Counted from the first letter of the stretch, positions 42,791-52,051 are shown. The stretch is 64,000 nt of DNA from Oceanicola sp. 22II-s10i (GCF_002210105.1 NZ_AQQU01000011.1:33904-97903), one strand, 5' to 3'. A program made the numbers and translations. The notes: generated from the sequence alone by a model not told the origin.

Positions 42791-44335
42791 TCAGTGCCCC
42801 TCTTTCGGCGTGCTGAGTTTGCCCGGCGTGTCGAGGACCGTCGAGGTGTAGGCCTCGGGCGCGAACAGATCCGTCGCGATGGCGGTGGTGTAGGCGTGGA
42901 CGTGGCCCGCGAACAAGGTCAGCGCCACCAGCAGGGCGAAGAGCCCGCCGACGGCCGTGTAGGACAGGACCGAGGGGCGGACGGCGTCCTCGGCCGCGGG
43001 TTCTGCGTCCGTGGTGCCGTGCGACTTCCAGAAGACCGTGCTGCCCGCGCGGGCGAAGCCGACGACGCTGACGAGGCTGGAGCCCAGCACGACCGCCCAG
43101 ATCCAGACCACGAGGTCGTCCCCGACCGAGGCCTGCAGGACCAGCAGCTTGCCGAGGAACCCCGAGAGCGGCGGCAGGCCGGCCATCGCGATGGCGCCGA
43201 CGAAGAACATGCCGGCGGTGAGGAAGGTCCCCGCCATCGGAATCTGCGCCGTGATCTCGACATTGCCGCGCCCGGTGCGGACGAGGTCCGAGATCAGGAA
43301 CAGCACGGCCGCCGCAAGAGTGGAGTGGACGATGTAGTAGAGCGCCGCGCCGATGCCCGCCGGGCTGAACAGCGCGATGGCGATCATCACCATGCCCATG
43401 GAGCCGACGACCGCGAACGCCACAAGGCGGTCCACCCGGCGTGCCGCCAGCACCCCGACCGCACCGATCCCGCAGGAGATCAGCGCCGCCGGCATGAACC
43501 AGGTTTCCAGCAGGTTCGACGTGACCTCCAGATCAGGCGGGAAAATCATCGTGTAGACACGGATGATCGCATAGGCGCCGACCTTGGTCATGATCGCGAA
43601 AAGCGCGGCGACCGGGGCAGGGGCCTCGGCATAGCTCGACGGCAGCCAGAAGTGCAGCGGCACCAGCGCCGCCTTGATCGCGAAGACCAGCAGCAGCAGC
43701 ACGGCGGCGACGCGGATGCCCACCGTCTCCTCGGGCCCGATGGCGGCCACGCGCTGTGCGAGGTCGGCCATGTTGAGCGTCCCGGTCTCGGCATAGATCG
43801 AACCGAGCGCGAAGAGGAACAGCGTGGAGCCGATCAGGTTGTACAGCACATACTGCACGCCAGCCTTGAGTCTGTCGTTGCCACCGGCGTGGATCATCAG
43901 GCCGTATGAGGCGATCAGCAGGACCTCGAAGAAGACGAACAGGTTGAAGAGGTCGCCCGTCAGGAAGGCCCCGAGGATCCCCATCAGCTGGAACTGGAAC
44001 AGCGCGTGGAAATGGCGGCCCCGGTTGTCCCAGCCCGAGCCGATGGCATAGAGCAGCACGAAGAGCGCCAGCACCGAGGTCAGCAGGACCATCATGGTCG
44101 ACAGCCGATCCCCGACGAGAACGATGCCAAAGGGCGCGGCCCAGTCACTGAGTCGGTAGTAGATGACGGATCCGTCCGACACCTCCCAGGCGAGGGCGGC
44201 GGACAGGCCGATCAGGAAAACGACGCCCGACACCGAGAATACGCGCTGGATGCCGATGTGATAACGCGCGGCCAGCACGATGAACGGGGCCATCAGCGCG
44301 GGCAGGACGATTGGCAGGATGATCCAGTGGCTCAT
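42791..44335 (-). CDS. mnhD: Multisubunit Na+/H+ antiporter subunit D
   Basis: 514 residues, about 14 spans, homologous to complex I NuoM/N. FQFQLMGILGAFLTGDLFNL and FFEVLLIASYGLMIHAGGND are D-subunit signatures, with conserved charged residues in FAIKAALVPLHFWLPSSYAE (Lys) and the loop AIMTKVGAYAIIRVYTMIFP. Forms the proton path with MnhA. Overlaps mnhC by 4 bases. Confidence 0.93.
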   Translation of the reverse strand: MSHWIILPIVLPALMAPFIVLAARYHIGIQRVFSVSGVVFLIGLSAALAWEVSDGSVIYYRLSDWAAPFGIVLVGDRLSTMMVLLTSVLALFVLLYAIGSGWDNRGRHFHALFQFQLMGILGAFLTGDLFNLFVFFEVLLIASYGLMIHAGGNDRLKAGVQYVLYNLIGSTLFLFALGSIYAETGTLNMADLAQRVAAIGPEETVGIRVAAVLLLLVFAIKAALVPLHFWLPSSYAEAPAPVAALFAIMTKVGAYAIIRVYTMIFPPDLEVTSNLLETWFMPAALISCGIGAVGVLAARRVDRLVAFAVVGSMGMVMIAIALFSPAGIGAALYYIVHSTLAAAVLFLISDLVRTGRGNVEITAQIPMAGTFLTAGMFFVGAIAMAGLPPLSGFLGKLLVLQASVGDDLVVWIWAVVLGSSLVSVVGFARAGSTVFWKSHGTTDAEPAAEDAVRPSVLSYTAVGGLFALLVALTLFAGHVHAYTTAIATDLFAPEAYTSTVLDTPGKLSTPKEGH

Positions 44336-44682
44336 GTCTGCTGCTCCGTCCCGGCGGACTGCGGCTGGTCGTCGACGTGGTCGTCGTCGGATCCGAGGAA
44401 GGCGCCGAGGCCGATCATCACCACGACAGCCGTCATCCCGAACGAGATCACGATAGCGGTCAGGACAAGCGCCTGGGGCAGGGGGTCGGTGTAGACGGTC
44501 ACGTCATCGGACAGGATCGGCGGCGCGCCGATGGTCAGGCGGCCCGAGGCGAAGAGGAAGACGTTCACCGCGTAGGTCAGCAGCGACATCCCGAGGATCA
44601 CCGGGAAGGTGCGCAGACGCAGGACGAGGTAGATACCCCCCGCGGTCAGCACGCCGATGGCGGAGGCAACGATCAGTTCCAT
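44332..44682 (-). CDS. mnhC: Multisubunit Na+/H+ antiporter subunit C
   Basis: 116 residues, NuoK-like with three spans: LRTFPVILGMSLLTYAVNVF, then DPLPQALVLTAIVISFGMTA, the MnhC hallmark. One base after the mnhA stop; overlaps mnhD. Confidence 0.93.
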   Translation of the reverse strand: MELIVASAIGVLTAGGIYLVLRLRTFPVILGMSLLTYAVNVFLFASGRLTIGAPPILSDDVTVYTDPLPQALVLTAIVISFGMTAVVVMIGLGAFLGSDDDHVDDQPQSAGTEQQT

Positions 44683-44683
44683 G

Positions 44684-47599
44684 TCAGTTGCCCTCCTTCA
44701 GTGCCGTGACGTTCTCGAGCGGACCCTCGGTGCGCGACGGGTCGATGTCCATCGGGTATTCGGTGTCCGGCGTATCCGTCCGGCGCGCCAGCCGCGAGAA
44801 GCTTTCCAGCGACAGCATCACCGCGCCCACGACCGCGAGGAACACGCCCAGATCGAAGAGAGCGGCGGTGGCCAGTTCGAATTTGTCGAAGGGCGGGATC
44901 CGGACATAGGTGAAATCCGAGGTCAGGAAGGGCTTGGACACGAACCACGACCCCATCCCGGTAAAGCCCGCGACCAGCACGCCCGCACCGATCACCCCGT
45001 GATAGGGGTATTTCAGCCGGGCGGAGGTCCAGGCAAAGCCGCTGGCCATGTACTGCATCACCACGCCGATCGACACGATCAGACCGGCGATGAAGCCGCC
45101 GCCGGGTTCGTTGTGGCCGCGCAGGAAGATGTAGAACCCGACCATGATGACCACCGGCATGATGACGCGCGTCACAACGACCATCATCATCGGATGCCGG
45201 TCCCCGGCCTGCGGCTGGTCCGGCTCGCGGTTCAGCAGCCTGCGCCGCACCGGCCCGTCGAGCAGCGTCTCAGTCAGGGCGTAGATCAGCAGCGCGGCGA
45301 TGCCGAGCACGATGATCTCGCCGTAGGTGTCGAAGCCCCGGAAGTCGACGAGGATCACGTTGACGACGTTGGTGCCGCCGCCGCCCTTGTAGGAATTTGC
45401 CAGGTGGAATTCCGAGATCGGGGTCGAGACCGCGTCGCGCAGCAGGTAGTGCCAGGACAGGGCGAAGGTCGCGAGGCCCCCGGCGACCGCGATGGCCGCA
45501 TCGCGCACCCGGCGCAGCGTGGTGCTTTCGACAGGGGTTCGGTTGGGCAGGAAGTTCAGCGCCAGCAGCAGCAGGATGATGGTCACGACCTCGACCGTGA
45601 ACTGGGTCATCGCGAGGTCGGGCGCGCTGAGGTAGACGAAGCCGACCGAGACCATCAGGCCGACGATGCCGATCAGGATCAGTGCCAGCAGGCGGTTGCG
45701 ATGCAGTATCACCAGCGCCACGGTCGCGGCCACGAGCATCGCCCAGCCTGCGATCGGCACGGGGCCCGCGGCCTGCATGGTGCGCGTGGCCTCGCCGACC
45801 GCGCCGGTGACCCATGCGTGGTAGCCGGCCGCGATCATCGTCACCATGGCGATCATGGCGTAGCGGGTGAACGACCCGTTGTGCAGCCCGTGGATGACCA
45901 CCTGCGAGACGCGCGCGGCGGCCTCGACGATGGCTTCGAAGATCACCTTCGCCTCGGGGCGCGGTGTCGCCTCCCAGAGCCGCAGGAGGGGCTTGAAGAC
46001 GGTCATCAGCAACAGGCCACCGACAACCGCGATGATCGACATGTAAAGCGCCGGGACCAGCCCGTGCCAGATCTTGAAATGCGCTTCGGGCACTTCGCCC
46101 GCCATGCCGAGGACCGAGGCGGTCACGATCTTGACGAAGGGCTCGGCGAGGAAAGGCGCCACGCCGATGACGACCACGAGCACGACGAGGATCGCGGGCG
46201 GCAGCCACATGCCCGGACCTGGATCGTGCGGCTTGTGCGGATAGTCGTCGCGCACCGGCCCCAGGAAGGTGTGGCCGATGAAGCGGAAGCAGTAGGCCGC
46301 CGAAAAGAGCGAGCCTGCGGTCGCCAGCACCGGCACCAGCCAATGGCTGCCATACAGCACCGTGTGGTGGGCTTCTTCCAGCATCATCTCCTTCGACAGG
46401 AAGCCGTTGAGGAACGGGATCCCGGCCATTGAGAGCGCTGCGAGGGTGGCGATGACGAAGGTCACCGGCATCAGCGCGCGCAGCCCGCCAAGGCGGCGGA
46501 TGTCGCGCGTGTGTGCCTCGTGGTCGACGATGCCCGCGGACATGAAGAGCGCGGCCTTGAACGTCGCGTGGTTGAGGATGTGGAACACCGCCGCCATGGC
46601 TCCGAAGGCCGTGCCGGTGCCCAGAAGCATGGTGATCAGGCCGAGGTGGCTGACGGTCGAGAAGGCCAGCAGCGCCTTGAGGTCATGCTTGAACAGCGCG
46701 ATCACCGCGCCCAGCACCATGGTGATCAGCCCCGCCGTGGTTACGATGGCTACCCATTCGGGCGTGCCCGACAGCACCGGCCACATGCGGGCCATCAGGA
46801 AGATGCCCGCCTTCACCATGGTCGCGGAGTGCAGATAGGCCGAGACTGGCGTCGGCGCGGCCATCGCATGCGGCAGCCAGAAGTGGAAAGGGAACTGCGC
46901 CGACTTGGTGAAACAGCCCAGCAGGATCAGGATCAGCGCGGGCAGGTAGAGCGGGCTGGCCTGGATCATCTCGCGGTTCTGCAGGATGACGCTCAGATCG
47001 TAGCTGCCCACGATATTGCCGAGGATCAGCATGCCCCCGATCATCGCCAGTCCGCCCATGCCGGTCACGGTCAACGCCATCCGCGCGCCCTGACGGCCCT
47101 CGGGCAGGTGCTTCCAGTAGCCGATCAACAGGAAGGACGACAGCGAGGTCAGTTCCCAGAACACCAGCAGCAGCAGGATGTTGTCAGACAGGACGATCCC
47201 CACCATCGCGCCCTGGAACAGCAGGAGGTAGGTGAAGAACTCACCCATGTTGTCTTCGCGGCTGAGGTAGTGCCGCCCGTAGGCGATGATCAGCAGACCG
47301 ATGCCGAGGATGAGCAGCGCAAAGAAAAAGCCCAGCCCGTCCAGCATCAGTGTCACGTTCAGCCCGAGCGCGGGCATCCAGTCGATGCCGGCGGTCACGA
47401 CGCGGCCTGCCAGCACCGCCGGCAGGTTGGTGAGAAGGCCGACAAAGGCCGCCAGCGTGACGGTGAAGGTCACCCCGGCACATGCCGACCGGCCGGCCGA
47501 ATTCATCACTCCGGGAAGGAGCGCGCCGAGGAAAGGCAGGGCGACGATAAGGAAGAGTGACACGTTGGCAGCCCACTTGAATGTTTGGTCATCATTCAT
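44684..47599 (-). CDS. mnhA: Multisubunit Na+/H+ antiporter, fused subunits A and B
   Basis: About 971 residues. Residues 1 to ~790 are MnhA, NuoL-like: SSFLLIGYWKHLPEGRQGAR, FPFHFWLPHAMAAPTPVSAY (Lys/His proton site region), LIALFKHDLKALLAFSTVSH-like core (here AVIALFKHDLKALLAFSTVS). From ~830 an MnhB domain follows: TRVIMPVVIMVGFYIFLRGH and NEPGGGFIAGLIVSIGVVMQ. The A-B fusion is usual for alphaproteobacterial Pha/Mnh systems. ATG 47599 begins the conserved part; ATG 47671 in frame would add 24 residues. First gene of the operon; role is Na+ or K+ export in exchange for protons (pH and salt homeostasis). Confidence 0.93.
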   Translation of the reverse strand: MNDDQTFKWAANVSLFLIVALPFLGALLPGVMNSAGRSACAGVTFTVTLAAFVGLLTNLPAVLAGRVVTAGIDWMPALGLNVTLMLDGLGFFFALLILGIGLLIIAYGRHYLSREDNMGEFFTYLLLFQGAMVGIVLSDNILLLLVFWELTSLSSFLLIGYWKHLPEGRQGARMALTVTGMGGLAMIGGMLILGNIVGSYDLSVILQNREMIQASPLYLPALILILLGCFTKSAQFPFHFWLPHAMAAPTPVSAYLHSATMVKAGIFLMARMWPVLSGTPEWVAIVTTAGLITMVLGAVIALFKHDLKALLAFSTVSHLGLITMLLGTGTAFGAMAAVFHILNHATFKAALFMSAGIVDHEAHTRDIRRLGGLRALMPVTFVIATLAALSMAGIPFLNGFLSKEMMLEEAHHTVLYGSHWLVPVLATAGSLFSAAYCFRFIGHTFLGPVRDDYPHKPHDPGPGMWLPPAILVVLVVVIGVAPFLAEPFVKIVTASVLGMAGEVPEAHFKIWHGLVPALYMSIIAVVGGLLLMTVFKPLLRLWEATPRPEAKVIFEAIVEAAARVSQVVIHGLHNGSFTRYAMIAMVTMIAAGYHAWVTGAVGEATRTMQAAGPVPIAGWAMLVAATVALVILHRNRLLALILIGIVGLMVSVGFVYLSAPDLAMTQFTVEVVTIILLLLALNFLPNRTPVESTTLRRVRDAAIAVAGGLATFALSWHYLLRDAVSTPISEFHLANSYKGGGGTNVVNVILVDFRGFDTYGEIIVLGIAALLIYALTETLLDGPVRRRLLNREPDQPQAGDRHPMMMVVVTRVIMPVVIMVGFYIFLRGHNEPGGGFIAGLIVSIGVVMQYMASGFAWTSARLKYPYHGVIGAGVLVAGFTGMGSWFVSKPFLTSDFTYVRIPPFDKFELATAALFDLGVFLAVVGAVMLSLESFSRLARRTDTPDTEYPMDIDPSRTEGPLENVTALKEGN

Positions 47600-48265
47600 G
47601 CGCAACGACGGCAGATGATTCCAGCAGATTGATAAAGTTTGTGGGGATTTTTCCGTATCGTCCGATGCCATTTCTTCGCGTGACGCAGGGTCGCATTGAC
47701 GGGTTTGGAACCGTAATTCTTGGCCGGAGTCGCCTTCCGCGTGGCCGGTGTCGGATGGCAGAGCTGTATGAATCCCGGATGATAACGTTTACGTTATTAC
47801 AACGGCACAGTGCCGGGGCTCCGTGCAGCCTGCCCTCGGGGTTTCGACGGACGCGGTTCACGCCAAAGCAAAGGGGAACATCGTTTCTTTGAACAGGGTG
47901 TAGCCCGCAGCACCATCTGCTTGTCCGTCTTGACGGCAACCGGAGGGCCATGCGCCCCCGTTTGGTGCTTCAGCGCGGCGGCGCAGCTGAACGCGCTCTC
48001 TGACCTCACGACCCTGAAATGGATCAGCCCGCGGACGCATTATCCGCCCCCGGCAGAGCTTGGTCCGACGAGTTCACTAGAGGAATGATCACCGGAGATT
48101 CCGTCCGACCCATAACCCTGATTATGTAACTGACCAGCTGTGCCAGTCGCTCGATTCCCGACTTTTTGACCCGAGACCCGTATCTTCCTCCAGTTTGAGG
48201 CAGAGCCCGCTCCGACCAAAAGACGTCCCAGTCGAGCCGCGCCGCGGCCGCCGGTGACCGTCGGA
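47600..48265. other. Intergenic region between mnh operon and kynU, no supported gene
   Basis: 666 bases with no frame of convincing protein character; frames of 60-110 codons on both strands look like chance. It includes the upstream region of the mnh operon (with the palindrome at 47782-47797) and sequence after the kynU stop at 48266. I could not identify an insertion-sequence relic or RNA, but the length is unusual for this gene-dense window. Confidence 0.55.
47782..47797. promoter_or_regulatory. Perfect palindrome upstream of the mnh operon
   Basis: ATAACGT-TT-ACGTTAT, 16 bases with 7-bp perfect arms, 183 bases before the mnhA start used here. A short dyad of this type fits a dimeric repressor or activator. 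No regulator gene lies beside the mnh operon; the TetR gene at 40839 is at its other end. Confidence 0.45.
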
Positions 48266-49465
48266 TCAGGTGACCCTGTTCGTCTGTCTGTACTCCGGGC
48301 GATCCCAGAGCCGCCGGTCCAGCACCTCCGCCAGAATGTCGACGGCGCGTCGCACGTCCGCCTCGTCCAGATAAAGCGGGGTGAAGCCGAAGCGCATGAT
48401 GTCGGGTGCGCGGAAGTCGCCGATGACATCGCGGGCGATAAGGGCCTGCATCGTGGCATAGCCATGCTCGAATGCGAAGGAGACCTGGCTCCCCCTTTCG
48501 CGCCCGTCGCGCGGGCTGACGAGGGAAAGATCCGGGCAGCGCGCCTCGACCCCGGCGATGAAGACCTCGGACAGGTGGAGTGAGGCCGCGCGGAGATCGG
48601 CCATCTCGATGCCCTCCCAGACATCCAGCGCGCGCTCCAGCGCGGTCAGAGCGATGACGGGCGGCGTTCCGACGCGCATCCGTTCGATCCCGACGGCGGG
48701 GCGATAGGACGGCTCGAACGCGAAGGGCGCGTCGTGACCCAGCCAGCCGCTGAGCGCGGGTTTCGTGGTCTCGATGAGGTCGGGCCGGACATAGATGAAC
48801 GCCGGGGCGCCGGGACCGCCGTTGAGATACTTGTAGGTGCAGCCGACCGCGAATTCGCACTCGCAGACCGTCAGGTCCACCGGCACGGCACCGGCACTGT
48901 GCGCCAAGTCCCAGAGCATGACGGCCCCGGCCGCATGGGCCGCGCGCGTGATCCGGTCCATGTCGTGCATCCGCCCGGTGCGGTAGTCGACCTGCGTGAT
49001 CATGGCGACAGCGACCTCGTCGGTCATCGCGGCCTCTACCTCCTCGGGGGCGACGATGCGCAATTCGTGCCGGTTGCCGAGCAGCCGGATCAGCCCTTCG
49101 GCCATATAGAGATCGGACGGAAAGTTGCCGCTGTCGGAGAGGATGACGCGCCGATCGGGCCGCATCTCGACCGACGAGGCGAGCGCCTGGTAGACCTTGA
49201 TCGACAGGGTGTCGCCAAGCGCGATGGCGTTGTCCGGCGCGCCGAGCATTGCGGCCAGCCGGTTGCCGACACGGATCGGTTGCGCCATCCAGTCGTCGAC
49301 GTTCCAGCCCTTGATCAGATGCGCGGCCCATTCGTCGGTGATCATCTTCGATACCGCGTCCTCCACCCCGCGTGGCAGCGGCCCGAGCGAATTGCCGTCG
49401 AGGTAGATCACGCCCTCGGGCAGATGAAACCGCTCCTTCACGGGCAGGCTCACGGGCTTGGTCAC
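48266..49465 (-). CDS. kynU: Kynureninase
   Basis: 399 residues, PLP fold type I. GVIYLDGNSLGPLPRGVEDA at the start, VILSDSGNFPSDLYMAEGLI, WDLAHSAGAVPVDLTVCECE (PLP Asp), and the Schiff-base lysine in FAVGCTYKYLNGGPGAPAF. Cleaves kynurenine to anthranilate and alanine. GTG 49465 overlaps the kynA stop (GTGA) and follows GAGAGG; no ATG is near. Last gene of the nine-gene livKHMGF-cupin-monooxygenase-kynA-kynU operon. With no kynurenine 3-monooxygenase or 3-hydroxyanthranilate dioxygenase of known type nearby, flow is to anthranilate. Confidence 0.93.
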   Translation of the reverse strand: MTKPVSLPVKERFHLPEGVIYLDGNSLGPLPRGVEDAVSKMITDEWAAHLIKGWNVDDWMAQPIRVGNRLAAMLGAPDNAIALGDTLSIKVYQALASSVEMRPDRRVILSDSGNFPSDLYMAEGLIRLLGNRHELRIVAPEEVEAAMTDEVAVAMITQVDYRTGRMHDMDRITRAAHAAGAVMLWDLAHSAGAVPVDLTVCECEFAVGCTYKYLNGGPGAPAFIYVRPDLIETTKPALSGWLGHDAPFAFEPSYRPAVGIERMRVGTPPVIALTALERALDVWEGIEMADLRAASLHLSEVFIAGVEARCPDLSLVSPRDGRERGSQVSFAFEHGYATMQALIARDVIGDFRAPDIMRFGFTPLYLDEADVRRAVDILAEVLDRRLWDRPEYRQTNRVT

Positions 49466-50292
49466 AGGGCACCTCTCAGGGACCAGAGTTCGGGGAAGAG
49501 CTCCACTTCGAGCATACGCCGCAGGTACTGAACGCCCGACGTCCCGCCGGTGCCGCGCTTGAAGCCGATGATGCGTTCGACCGTGGTCACATGGTTGAAG
49601 CGCCAGCGGCGGAAGTAGTCTTCGAGGTCGACCAGCTTCTCGGCCAGTTCGTAGAGCGTCCAGTGGTCGTCGGGGGCGCGGTAGATGGTCAGCCATGCCT
49701 CGGTGACCGCCTCGCTGGCACTGTGCGGGTCTTCCATCCGGTAGACCGCAGGGTCGAACCGCACGTCGAGTTCCGCCTCGAGCATGTGCAGGGCGGCGTG
49801 GTAAAGCGTGGGCGTGCGCAGCTCCTGCTCCAGCATCGCGTGCAGCTCGGGCCGGTGTTCGTGCACCTTCATCATCGCGCGGTTGCGGTTGCCGAGGATG
49901 AATTCGATCAGCCGGTATTGGTGCGACTGGAACCCCGAGGATGCGCCCAGTTCCGACCGGAACTTGGTGTACTCGCTCGGCGTCATGGTCCGCAGCACGT
50001 CCCACGCCCCGTTGAGCTGGTCGAAGATGCGGGCGACACGGGTCAGCATCTTGAACGCCTGGCGGACCTCGCCACGGTTCAGCGCCTCGCGCGCCGAAGA
50101 CAGTTCGTGCAGGGCCAGCCGCATCCAGAGTTCGGAGGTCTGGTGCTGAATAATGAACAGCATCTCGTCATGGGCATCAGACCGCGGAGCCTGCGCCCCG
50201 AGGATCGGGTCCAGACCGAGGTAGTCGATATAGCTCATGTCCTGCGCGAAGGACATCTTCGCGCCCTCCCCGCCCGGATCGTAACTGCTCAT
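49462..50292 (-). CDS. kynA: Tryptophan 2,3-dioxygenase
   Basis: 276 residues, usual length for the bacterial haem enzyme. YIDYLGLDPILGAQ, HDEMLFIIQHQTSELWMRLA (distal pocket with the His and Arg that contact the substrate), SSGFQSHQYRLIEFILGNRN, and YFRRWRFNHVTTVERIIGFK, whose His is the haem ligand, then KRGTGGTSGVQYLRR. Oxidises L-tryptophan to N-formylkynurenine. Preceded by GGGGGAGGG; overlaps kynU by 4 bases and follows the FAD monooxygenase by 41 bases. Confidence 0.95.
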   Translation of the reverse strand: MSSYDPGGEGAKMSFAQDMSYIDYLGLDPILGAQAPRSDAHDEMLFIIQHQTSELWMRLALHELSSAREALNRGEVRQAFKMLTRVARIFDQLNGAWDVLRTMTPSEYTKFRSELGASSGFQSHQYRLIEFILGNRNRAMMKVHEHRPELHAMLEQELRTPTLYHAALHMLEAELDVRFDPAVYRMEDPHSASEAVTEAWLTIYRAPDDHWTLYELAEKLVDLEDYFRRWRFNHVTTVERIIGFKRGTGGTSGVQYLRRMLEVELFPELWSLRGAL

Positions 50293-50333
50293 GACGCCCT
50301 CCCCCTGATGCGTCGCGGGCCCTATGTCGCCTG

Positions 50334-51581
50334 TCAGGAGGCCCGCCGGATCACCGTGACCCGCGAGAAACCGGCCATGTTGGCATAGCCGCCGACAATC
50401 GCCCTGCGGTCCTCGTAGGACAGGACGTCGTCGATCGACTCGAACCCGGCGGGCGCGATCTTTTCAACTTCGTCGATCACCCGTTCGGGTCCACCGATGC
50501 GGTTGGTGCGCACGACCTCTGCCGTCTTGGGCAGGCGCTCCTTCTCGTACTGATAGAGCGCGGCGCGGGGGTGTTCCGCCCGCGCCAGTGCATCGGCGAG
50601 GCAGCGGGCATCCAGGATCGCCTGCGAGGCACCGTTGGAGCCGACGGGATACATCGGATGCGCGGCATCGCCCAGAAGCGTGACCCGCCCGAAAGTCCAG
50701 CGCGGCAGCGGATCGCGGTCGGCCATGGGATATTCGAAGATCTCGGTCGTCTTGCGCACCAGCTTGCCGATATCCATCCCCGGGACGTGAAAGCGCAGCG
50801 CATGAGGCAGAACCAGCGACAGCGGGGCCTTGCGCGACCAGTTGTCGGGCGGCGGCGACGATATGGCGGGGTCCTTGATCCGGACGTTCACCACCCAGTT
50901 CATCAGCTGCTTGCCGTTCTTCGCGGGCGCGATCGGATAGAGGACGAACTTGCCGCCCAGGCCACCGCCGATGGCCATGCTCTCGCCATCCTCCCAGACC
51001 GGCATCATGGTGGCCCCGCGCCACATCGCAACGCCCTGCCACGAGGGCGCGCCCTCGTTGGGGTAAAAGACCTTGCGGCCGGCGGAATGGATGCCGTCGG
51101 CGCAGATCAGCACGTCGCCGCGCACCGACTTGCCCGGCCCGCCCGTCACGCTGTCGGCGAAATGGGCGGTGACGCCCGCCTCGTCCTGCACGAAGCCGGC
51201 CAGCCGGCGGCCGGTCTTGACCGCTTTCTTTCCGAGCCGGTCGATCACGGCGTCGTACATGACCTTCTGCAGCCGCCCCCGGTGGATCGAGAACTGCGGC
51301 ACGTCATGACCCGCATGCATCCCGCGCAGTTCGGACCAGACCTCCTGCCCCTGCTTGTTGAGGTAGGTGAGCTTGCGCGTCCGCACCGCGACATCGTCCA
51401 GCGCATCGAGCAGACCGAGCTGGGCGAGTTCCCGGATCGCGTGGGGCAGCACGTTGATGCCGACGCCGACCTCGCGCACCTCGCGGGCGGTCTCGTAGAT
51501 CTTCACCTTGATGCCGCGGGCGTGAAGCATCAGGGCCGTGGTCAGCCCGCCGATCCCTGCCCCTGCGATCAGGACCTTCAT
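50334..51581 (-). CDS. FAD-dependent aromatic monooxygenase, PhzS-like
   Basis: 415 residues from ATG 51581, which follows AGGACT. Group A flavoprotein hydroxylase: GxGxxG in VLIAGAGIGGLTTALMLHAR, the DG motif in VLICADGIHSAGRK, and GRVTLLGDAAHPMYPVGSNG then ASQAILDARCLADALA, which match the PhzS-type flavin monooxygenases rather than kynurenine 3-monooxygenase (longer, with a membrane-associated C-terminus). PhzS itself decarboxylates and hydroxylates a phenazine carboxylate. Sitting 4 bases after the cupin gene and before kynA, it probably hydroxylates an aromatic in tryptophan catabolism. Exact substrate unknown. Confidence 0.85.
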   Translation of the reverse strand: MKVLIAGAGIGGLTTALMLHARGIKVKIYETAREVREVGVGINVLPHAIRELAQLGLLDALDDVAVRTRKLTYLNKQGQEVWSELRGMHAGHDVPQFSIHRGRLQKVMYDAVIDRLGKKAVKTGRRLAGFVQDEAGVTAHFADSVTGGPGKSVRGDVLICADGIHSAGRKVFYPNEGAPSWQGVAMWRGATMMPVWEDGESMAIGGGLGGKFVLYPIAPAKNGKQLMNWVVNVRIKDPAISSPPPDNWSRKAPLSLVLPHALRFHVPGMDIGKLVRKTTEIFEYPMADRDPLPRWTFGRVTLLGDAAHPMYPVGSNGASQAILDARCLADALARAEHPRAALYQYEKERLPKTAEVVRTNRIGGPERVIDEVEKIAPAGFESIDDVLSYEDRRAIVGGYANMAGFSRVTVIRRAS

Positions 51582-51585
51582 GGGA

Positions 51586-52032
51586 TCAGTCCTCCTCAGG
51601 CGGGAGGAAGTCGACCTCGTGCTGGGCGGAGACCGCGACAACGTCTGCCGGGTTGGCGTCGGGGCCGAGGTTGTGCAGCGCCCAGAACAGGTCGTAGAGC
51701 CGCCGGGTCGGAGAGACCCAGAACAGGCATTTGATGGTCTGGTCGGTCTTGTTGTAGATGCCGTGCGGCACGTTCATCGGCAGGCGGATCAGGTCGCCGG
51801 GTTCGGCATAGGCCTCGACACCGTTGAGGATCACGTCGAAGCGCCCTTCGAGCACGTAGATGAATTCGTCCTGCGTCGGGTGGATGTGCGGCGGCACGAA
51901 GGTGCCCTTTGGCAGGGTCGCGTGCCAAGCCATCGAGTTCTTGGATTTCTGCTTCGGCACGTAGGTCTGGCCGAGGATGTTCCAGCTGATATCTTCGATG
52001 CCGGAATTGGAACGGGTGACGCCGGGTTTCAT
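51586..52032 (-). CDS. Single-domain cupin protein, possible metal-dependent dioxygenase
   Basis: About 148 residues; ATG 52032 is chosen because AGGAG lies 8 bases upstream, while ATG 52059 would overlap livF. Cupin motif 1: VPPHIHPTQDEFIYVLEG (two His and a Glu), motif 2: LPMNVPHGIYN (third His), so all four usual metal ligands are present. It lacks the C-terminal cysteine pairs and the motifs of 3-hydroxyanthranilate dioxygenase. It sits between livF and the flavin monooxygenase gene, 4 bases away, so the pair may act in sequence: hydroxylation, then ring opening or rearrangement. A sensor or isomerase role is also possible. Confidence 0.8.
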   Translation of the reverse strand: MKPGVTRSNSGIEDISWNILGQTYVPKQKSKNSMAWHATLPKGTFVPPHIHPTQDEFIYVLEGRFDVILNGVEAYAEPGDLIRLPMNVPHGIYNKTDQTIKCLFWVSPTRRLYDLFWALHNLGPDANPADVVAVSAQHEVDFLPPEED

Positions 52033-52051
52033 CTCAAGGGCTCCTATCAGA

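Noticed and set aside
44657..46432. 591-codon plus-strand open frame in the mnh region
   Set aside because: Antisense to the fused mnhA-B gene; repetitive charged translation.
50334..51581. Calling the flavin monooxygenase a kynurenine 3-monooxygenase
   Set aside because: Length, C-terminus and the GDAAHPMYPVGSNG region match PhzS-type enzymes, and no typical 3-hydroxyanthranilate dioxygenase accompanies it.
51586..52032. Calling the cupin a 3-hydroxyanthranilate 3,4-dioxygenase
   Set aside because: It has generic cupin ligands but not the family-specific motifs or the C-terminal cysteine pairs.
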